Shown here: positions 31,065-35,609 of the stretch, piece by piece | Layout of the letters: the number at the start of each line of letters is the position of its first letter | Numbering within the stretch: the stretch's first letter is position 1 | From: Vulcanisaeta sp. UBA163 | GTDB taxonomy: Archaea; Thermoproteota; Thermoprotei; Thermoproteales; Thermocladiaceae | Assembly: GCA_002496475.1 (NCBI GenBank) | Contig: DAJV01000078.1 | Coordinates: 2,869 to 38,477, forward strand | Reading direction: 5' to 3' | DNA length: 35,609 nt | Notes under the pieces: generated by a model | Seen by the model: the letters and a program-made list of their open reading frames with translations, nothing else | Told to the model about the DNA's origin: nothing | Databases searched by the model: none | Translations under genes and position numbers: made by a program

Positions 31065-31947
31065 TTCTCGGTAATGAAAGCAGTAATATCACGCACACAT
31101 ATATTATTGGCGTTATTATTAATAATATTAGTAGGGAGGGTATAAACGCATAGATAAGGCCTAGAAATGCCTCAATAATTGTTAGCCAAGCCCACGTTGT
31201 CCTAAATGCCTTGCCCAAGCACGCCACATGGCCAAAGAGATGTGGACAGTTAACCACCTTTCTTAGGTTCGTATTTACGGAACCCTCAATAATCCTAACC
31301 TCGCCATTAACCTGAATACCTGCATGGGCCAATAGCTTTAGTAACGATGTGGAGTATTTAGTGAAACTAACGCCGTTATGAAATAATAGGTCTATCCTGA
31401 TCCTCCTCACTATCTCTGCAAGGCTCATTGACTGGGTAAGCCCTTCACCAAGTTCTGAGGCAAGGGTCCTTTTAATGCTGAGGAAATTAACCATGCCTAT
31501 TGGTTCACCGGTCCTTGTGTCAAAGGGCGATATTGAGCCACCAGGTAATTCAAGAGATGATGGGTATGGCACCAACACATCCGTGATCCCCATACCATCA
31601 TCACTCACGGCAAGGTTGAGCAGCCTAATGCTTGGTGCGAAATCCATTATTCTCCAAGTATTGCTCAATGAAGGTACGTAGTCCCTAAAGAATTGTATTA
31701 CGGACTTATCATCTTTAACAAAATACATCGTTACATACGCATAAAAACCCTTTGATAATACTGTTACTTGTCTCAATGCATTCATTATGATTAAATCCAT
31801 GGATAATGGGCAAGAATCACCCGTGCGGGAATGCCTTGTTATTTCATGAATAATCAAGGTTCTGTCTCTCAATCCAATTATTGATACAATGAGCAGTATT
31901 ACGAAGATTATGATTCCAATTATGAATTGATTTATTGAATATATCAT
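31057..31947 (-). CDS. Hypothetical membrane protein, 296 aa
   Basis: The family is not recognised. It has one N-terminal transmembrane helix (FIIGIIIFVILLIVSIIGL, about 8-26), a soluble region of about 210 residues, and a C-terminal hydrophobic pair (about 250-292). The soluble part has ITDVLVPYPSSLELPGG, and the region before the last helices contains CPHLFGHVACLG, a Cys/His cluster that could bind metal. The AT-rich spacer with CBS protein on the far side (31948-32072) holds both divergent promoters. Confidence 0.65.
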   Translation of the reverse strand: MIYSINQFIIGIIIFVILLIVSIIGLRDRTLIIHEITRHSRTGDSCPLSMDLIIMNALRQVTVLSKGFYAYVTMYFVKDDKSVIQFFRDYVPSLSNTWRIMDFAPSIRLLNLAVSDDGMGITDVLVPYPSSLELPGGSISPFDTRTGEPIGMVNFLSIKRTLASELGEGLTQSMSLAEIVRRIRIDLLFHNGVSFTKYSTSLLKLLAHAGIQVNGEVRIIEGSVNTNLRKVVNCPHLFGHVACLGKAFRTTWAWLTIIEAFLGLIYAFIPSLLILLIITPIIYVCVILLLSLPRIT

Positions 31948-32042
31948 TACTTAGTAATAATCGCATTCTCTTTTTAAATTATTTTATCATATTCCTTCAG
32001 CACTAATTTATAATGGTTTATCATTGTAAATAAAGCATAAAG

Positions 32043-32050
32043 TTTATAAA
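32043..32050 (+). promoter_or_regulatory. TATA box of the CBS-pair gene
   Basis: TTTATAAA is centred at 32046.5, exactly 26.5 bp before ATG 32073. The in-frame ATG at 32058 is only about 11 bp away and would be upstream of the transcript start. Confidence 0.6.
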
Positions 32051-32072
32051 TTATAATATGCGGCATTTGTCG

Positions 32073-32513
32073 ATGAACTTTACCGTTGATAAAATAATAA
32101 AGAGGGAACCGTTTATAATAAATGGAAACGCCAACATTAAGGATGCGATTAACACAATGAGTAAGGAGAATATAGGACTACTTGTTATTGTTAATGATGC
32201 TGGTAAGCCAATTGGAGTTATCTCCGAGAGGGATATAATCAGGGCGTTAGCCCGTGGTAAGGACCTAAATACCAAGGTTACCGAGGTTGGCGTGGTGGGA
32301 AGGCTAGTAACGGTAAGCCCTAGTGACAGCATTTACAGGGCTGCATTATTGATGAATGACCACAAAATAAGGCATTTAGTGGTTATGGATGGGGATAAAT
32401 TACGCGGCGTTATCTCCATTAGAGACATAATTAGTGAGGAGAGGATTATTTCGAGATTTGCCGAGCTAGCTGAAGCCAAGGCTATTGATGCTGAGATCAG
32501 TGGCGCTGACTGA
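32073..32513 (+). CDS. Tandem CBS-domain protein
   Basis: Two CBS motifs make up this 146-aa protein. The first (about 1-62) includes GLLVIVNDAGKPIGVISERDIIRALARG, and the second (about 69-125) includes HLVVMDGDKLRGVISIRDII. Such Bateman modules bind adenine nucleotides or similar ligands and regulate a partner. No catalytic domain is attached, and the adjacent genes do not reveal the partner. I choose ATG 32073 over 32058 from TATA spacing. LeuRS follows after 57 bp with its own TATA. Confidence 0.9.
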   Translation: MNFTVDKIIKREPFIINGNANIKDAINTMSKENIGLLVIVNDAGKPIGVISERDIIRALARGKDLNTKVTEVGVVGRLVTVSPSDSIYRAALLMNDHKIRHLVVMDGDKLRGVISIRDIISEERIISRFAELAEAKAIDAEISGAD

Positions 32514-32570
32514 AAGGTTTAATAAGGTAATAGTAATTATTAAAAATGATGAGTATTCTTAGGAAGTGAA

Positions 32571-35500
32571 ATGGAGGAATTTAAGTCGAAGGCTGAAGAG
32601 TTATATGGCGATTTCCTGAGGGAGGTTAGGGAAATTGAGAAGAAATGGCAAAGGGAATGGTACGAGAGGGGTGTCTTTAATGCTGACCCGATACTCAATA
32701 AGCCTAAGTACTTCATTACTGTGCCATACCCATACGTATCAGGTTCGCCGCACATCGGACATGGCAGGACCTTCACGATAGGCGACATAATAGCCAGGTA
32801 CAAAAGGGCCAGGGGCTTCAATGTATTATTCCCAATAGCATGGCACATAACAGGTACGCCGATACAGTCAGTGGCTGATAGGATAATGAAGGGTGACCCG
32901 GAGGATATAAGGCTCTATTCCTGGTACGTGAGTCTGTACATAGATGATCCCAGTAAGGTTAAGGAAGTATTGGGTACATTTACGAATCCCTGGAACATAG
33001 CTAAATTCTTCGCCTCAGTTTATATCAGGGATTTTATGTCCATGGGTTATTCCATGGATTTCAGGAGGCAGTTCACGACTGGTGACCCGGACTATAATGC
33101 ATTCATTATTTGGCAGTACTACAAGCTGAGGGAGACCGGTTATATAACACAGGGTAGCCACGTAGTGCTCTACTCACCTGATGAGAACCAGGCAGTGGGT
33201 GAACACGATATTAGGGGTGGGGATGAAATAACGATTGATATACTTGAATTCAACCTAGTGAAGTTCAACCTAGAGGGTTCCAATGAGTACCTAGTTGCGG
33301 CTACGTTAAGGCCTGAGACCATTTACGGTATCACGAATGTGTGGGTCCACCCAAACATTGATTATGTAATTGCCAACATCAATGGCGAGAGGTGGGTAGT
33401 GTCGAAACCAGCGGCTTGGAAATTAAGCTACCAGGGCTATGATGTTAAGGTGATAGGTTCGATACGCGGTGAGGAATTAATAGGTAAGTATGTGGTAGCG
33501 CCGCTCATTAATAGGAGGGTGCCCATACTACCTGCGTCCTTTGTTGATGAGAACACAGGCACCGGCATTGTCTATAGTGTGCCTGCCCACGCGCCATATG
33601 ACTACGTAGCCCTAATGGATCTCAAGAGGGATGAGAAAACGTTAAGTAGGTATGGCATTAAGGAGTTAGTTGAGTCCATAGAGCCTATAAGCATTATTAA
33701 ATTGCCGAATTACGGTAAGTATCCGGCTAAGGATGCAATTGAGAAACTGGGTGTTAAGGATCAAAGTGATAGGGAGAAGCTTGATGAGGCAACCAGAATT
33801 GTGTACAGGGAGGAGTTCTACAACGGTACTATGAAGGAGAATACATTATTCCCTGGGTTAAGTGTTAATGAGGCTAGGGAGAGGACGATAAAGGCACTGA
33901 GCGAGCAGGGTGCATGGGGTAAGATATATGAATTGGAGCCTAGGAAAGTATTTACGAGAAGCGGCAACCCTGTGATTGCCGCGGTAATTAAGGACCAGTG
34001 GTTCCTTAATTATGGCAATCCTGAGTGGAAGACCAAGGCATTTAAGTGCCTGGGCTCCATGAGGATAATACCCGAGAGGTACAGAAAGAACTTTGAGGGC
34101 ATTTTTAATTGGTTGTCCATGAGGCCGTGCGCCAGGAAAAGAGGGCTAGGTACTAGATTGCCCTGGGACCCTGACTGGATCATTGAGTCCTTAAGTGACT
34201 CAACAATATACATGGCCTATTACACAATTGCGCACAGGATTAAATCAAGTGGTCTCGATAAAAGGCTTGGTGACTTCGCCAAGCGTGTGGTAGAGAGTAG
34301 GGGGACAGATAGTGAGTCGCTGAATGCAATAATGGCCTTCTTTAACTACGTATTCTTAGGCAAGGGTGATCCGGGTAATGTGGCTGAGCTATTCGATGTT
34401 GACAGGGAGTTTATTGAGGGCATGAGGAGGGAATTTGATTATTGGTACCCTGTTGATGAGAGGCATAGCGGGCCTGACTTAATTGGTAGCCACCTAAGCT
34501 TCTTTGTATTTCACCATGTAGCGATATTCCCAGAGAAGCACTGGCCGAGATCGATGACTTTCAATGAATACGTTATTAGGGAGGGCATGAAGATGAGTAG
34601 GTCACTGGGCAACGTCCTTCCATTACCCTACATACCCAAGCACTACAGTACTGATTTGACAAGGTTATACCTAGCCTCGGTTACAGATTTAGACGCCACA
34701 CTTGATTGGAGGGAGGATGATGTAGCCAGCACAGCAGGTAGGTTAATGAGGTTCTGGAGCCTCGTTAATGGTATAATTAAGGAGGGCAAGCCGTCTAGGG
34801 GGATTGATATTAAGCATTCATCGATAGTTACGCAGTGGTTGATCTCCAAGGTGAATAAGGCAATACGTGATTCAACAATTGATATGGAAAATGAGAACAT
34901 AAGGGGTTACTCACTTAAGGCGTTTTTCGACATACTCTCATCGGTTGAGAAATACCTGGATATTACCAATGCGATAGGTATTAACAAAGATGAAATAAAG
35001 TGGGTTCTTTGGTATGTCATTGAGCGTTGGGTCAAACTACTGCAACCAGTCATACCACACATGGCTGAGGAACTATGGCATAGAATGGGCAATAATACCT
35101 TCATTTCACTTGAACCCTGGCCTGAGTATGAAGAGGCATTAATAAATGACGAGTTAGACGTAGCGCTGGACCTGATTGAGAGAGCCATAGAGGATGTTCA
35201 GGAAATCCTTAGGGTTACTAAGATAACGCCAAGGGCAGTGCACCTATACGTTGGTCCACCCAATGAGTACTACCAAGTAGTTAATGAGACTATTAGGTTA
35301 ATTAATGAGGGTAAGACGATGGGTGAAACAATAAGGGCTATTGTCAGTAAACCAGAGTATAGGCGCATGGCAGATAGGGTGGCTAACCTAGTCTCTAAGG
35401 TTGTTGATGGGACGATACCGAGGAGGATAGTAAGTAGGGAGATGGAGCTAAGGGTCTTCAGGGAATTGAGCAATTACATTAGGTCCAGGATCGGCACTGA

Positions 35501-35609
35501 GGTGGTTGTTCAAGACGCGACAAGCCCAACTTACGACCCAAGCAATAGGGCCAGGAACTCACTGCCCGGTAGACCCGCCATACATGTGGAGGCCCTGAAG
35601 GAAGATTAA
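32571..35609 (+). CDS. leuS: Leucyl-tRNA synthetase (archaeal type)
   Basis: It charges tRNA-Leu. The 1012-aa protein is complete, ending in TAA at the last three bases of the window. The class I signatures are HIGH (61-64, SPHIGHGRT) and KMSRS (674-678, GMKMSRSLGN). AWHITGTPIQ and the CP1 editing domain with TLRPETIYGITNVWV and PASFVDENTGTGIVYSVPAHAPYD identify archaeal LeuRS. The anticodon-binding helical domain and the archaeal C-terminal extension follow. AATTATTAAAAAT near 32536-32546 provides a TATA about 28 bp before the ATG. Confidence 0.97.
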   Translation: MEEFKSKAEELYGDFLREVREIEKKWQREWYERGVFNADPILNKPKYFITVPYPYVSGSPHIGHGRTFTIGDIIARYKRARGFNVLFPIAWHITGTPIQSVADRIMKGDPEDIRLYSWYVSLYIDDPSKVKEVLGTFTNPWNIAKFFASVYIRDFMSMGYSMDFRRQFTTGDPDYNAFIIWQYYKLRETGYITQGSHVVLYSPDENQAVGEHDIRGGDEITIDILEFNLVKFNLEGSNEYLVAATLRPETIYGITNVWVHPNIDYVIANINGERWVVSKPAAWKLSYQGYDVKVIGSIRGEELIGKYVVAPLINRRVPILPASFVDENTGTGIVYSVPAHAPYDYVALMDLKRDEKTLSRYGIKELVESIEPISIIKLPNYGKYPAKDAIEKLGVKDQSDREKLDEATRIVYREEFYNGTMKENTLFPGLSVNEARERTIKALSEQGAWGKIYELEPRKVFTRSGNPVIAAVIKDQWFLNYGNPEWKTKAFKCLGSMRIIPERYRKNFEGIFNWLSMRPCARKRGLGTRLPWDPDWIIESLSDSTIYMAYYTIAHRIKSSGLDKRLGDFAKRVVESRGTDSESLNAIMAFFNYVFLGKGDPGNVAELFDVDREFIEGMRREFDYWYPVDERHSGPDLIGSHLSFFVFHHVAIFPEKHWPRSMTFNEYVIREGMKMSRSLGNVLPLPYIPKHYSTDLTRLYLASVTDLDATLDWREDDVASTAGRLMRFWSLVNGIIKEGKPSRGIDIKHSSIVTQWLISKVNKAIRDSTIDMENENIRGYSLKAFFDILSSVEKYLDITNAIGINKDEIKWVLWYVIERWVKLLQPVIPHMAEELWHRMGNNTFISLEPWPEYEEALINDELDVALDLIERAIEDVQEILRVTKITPRAVHLYVGPPNEYYQVVNETIRLINEGKTMGETIRAIVSKPEYRRMADRVANLVSKVVDGTIPRRIVSREMELRVFRELSNYIRSRIGTEVVVQDATSPTYDPSNRARNSLPGRPAIHVEALKED

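Overview
The window looks like a chromosomal segment of a hyperthermophilic crenarchaeon of the order Thermoproteales, most likely close to Vulcanisaeta or Caldivirga. Four things point there. The protein set is archaeal (aIF2 gamma, ribosomal L34e, archaeal S2, Trm10-type methyltransferase, archaeal LeuRS). Most genes have a TATA-like element about 26 bp before the start codon and no Shine-Dalgarno sequence, so transcripts appear largely leaderless. The structured RNAs are much richer in G+C than the AT-rich spacers. The RNase P RNA has the reduced 'type T' layout that I recall being reported only from Pyrobaculum, Caldivirga and Vulcanisaeta. Species assignment is inference.

Layout. 1-6076: the 3' part of a crotonase-family gene, an unknown gene, a siroheme-pathway dehydrogenase, upp, a C/D box guide RNA candidate, a DHH phosphoesterase, a ThiF/MoeB-like E1 enzyme, an MFS transporter, an unknown gene and tRNA-Lys(UUU). 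6086-6813: two decayed genes on the minus strand, a HEPN-MNT toxin-antitoxin-like pair. 6956-11572: DEAD-box helicase, GTP-type PEP carboxykinase, a membrane protein and a small unknown protein. 11645-17107: bifunctional NAD(P)HX repair enzyme, HAD phosphatase, enolase, S2 and a Memo-like protein (eno-rps2-Memo is a common archaeal order). 17164-21907: two small unknown genes, L34e-cmk, Trm10, a TatD-related hydrolase, thioredoxin and a His-rich acidic protein. 22128-25120: glnA and amt, the ammonium-assimilation unit. 25210-27307: aIF2 gamma with a PIN-domain protein, then RNase P RNA. 27422-35609: a tiny Lys/Glu-rich ORF, an overlapping pair of membrane genes, pyruvate kinase, an orphan Cas4-like nuclease, a membrane protein, a CBS-pair protein and complete leuS.

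The genes are mostly housekeeping. PEP carboxykinase, enolase and pyruvate kinase cover the PEP node of central carbon metabolism. S2, L34e, aIF2 gamma, LeuRS, tRNA-Lys, RNase P RNA, the C/D guide candidate and Trm10 all serve translation and RNA maturation. I see no CRISPR array, insertion sequence or prophage. The signals most worth checking are the minimal RNase P RNA, the C/D RNA, the HEPN-MNT relic, a 12-bp inverted repeat over the promoter of an unknown gene, and several start codons fixed by TATA spacing.
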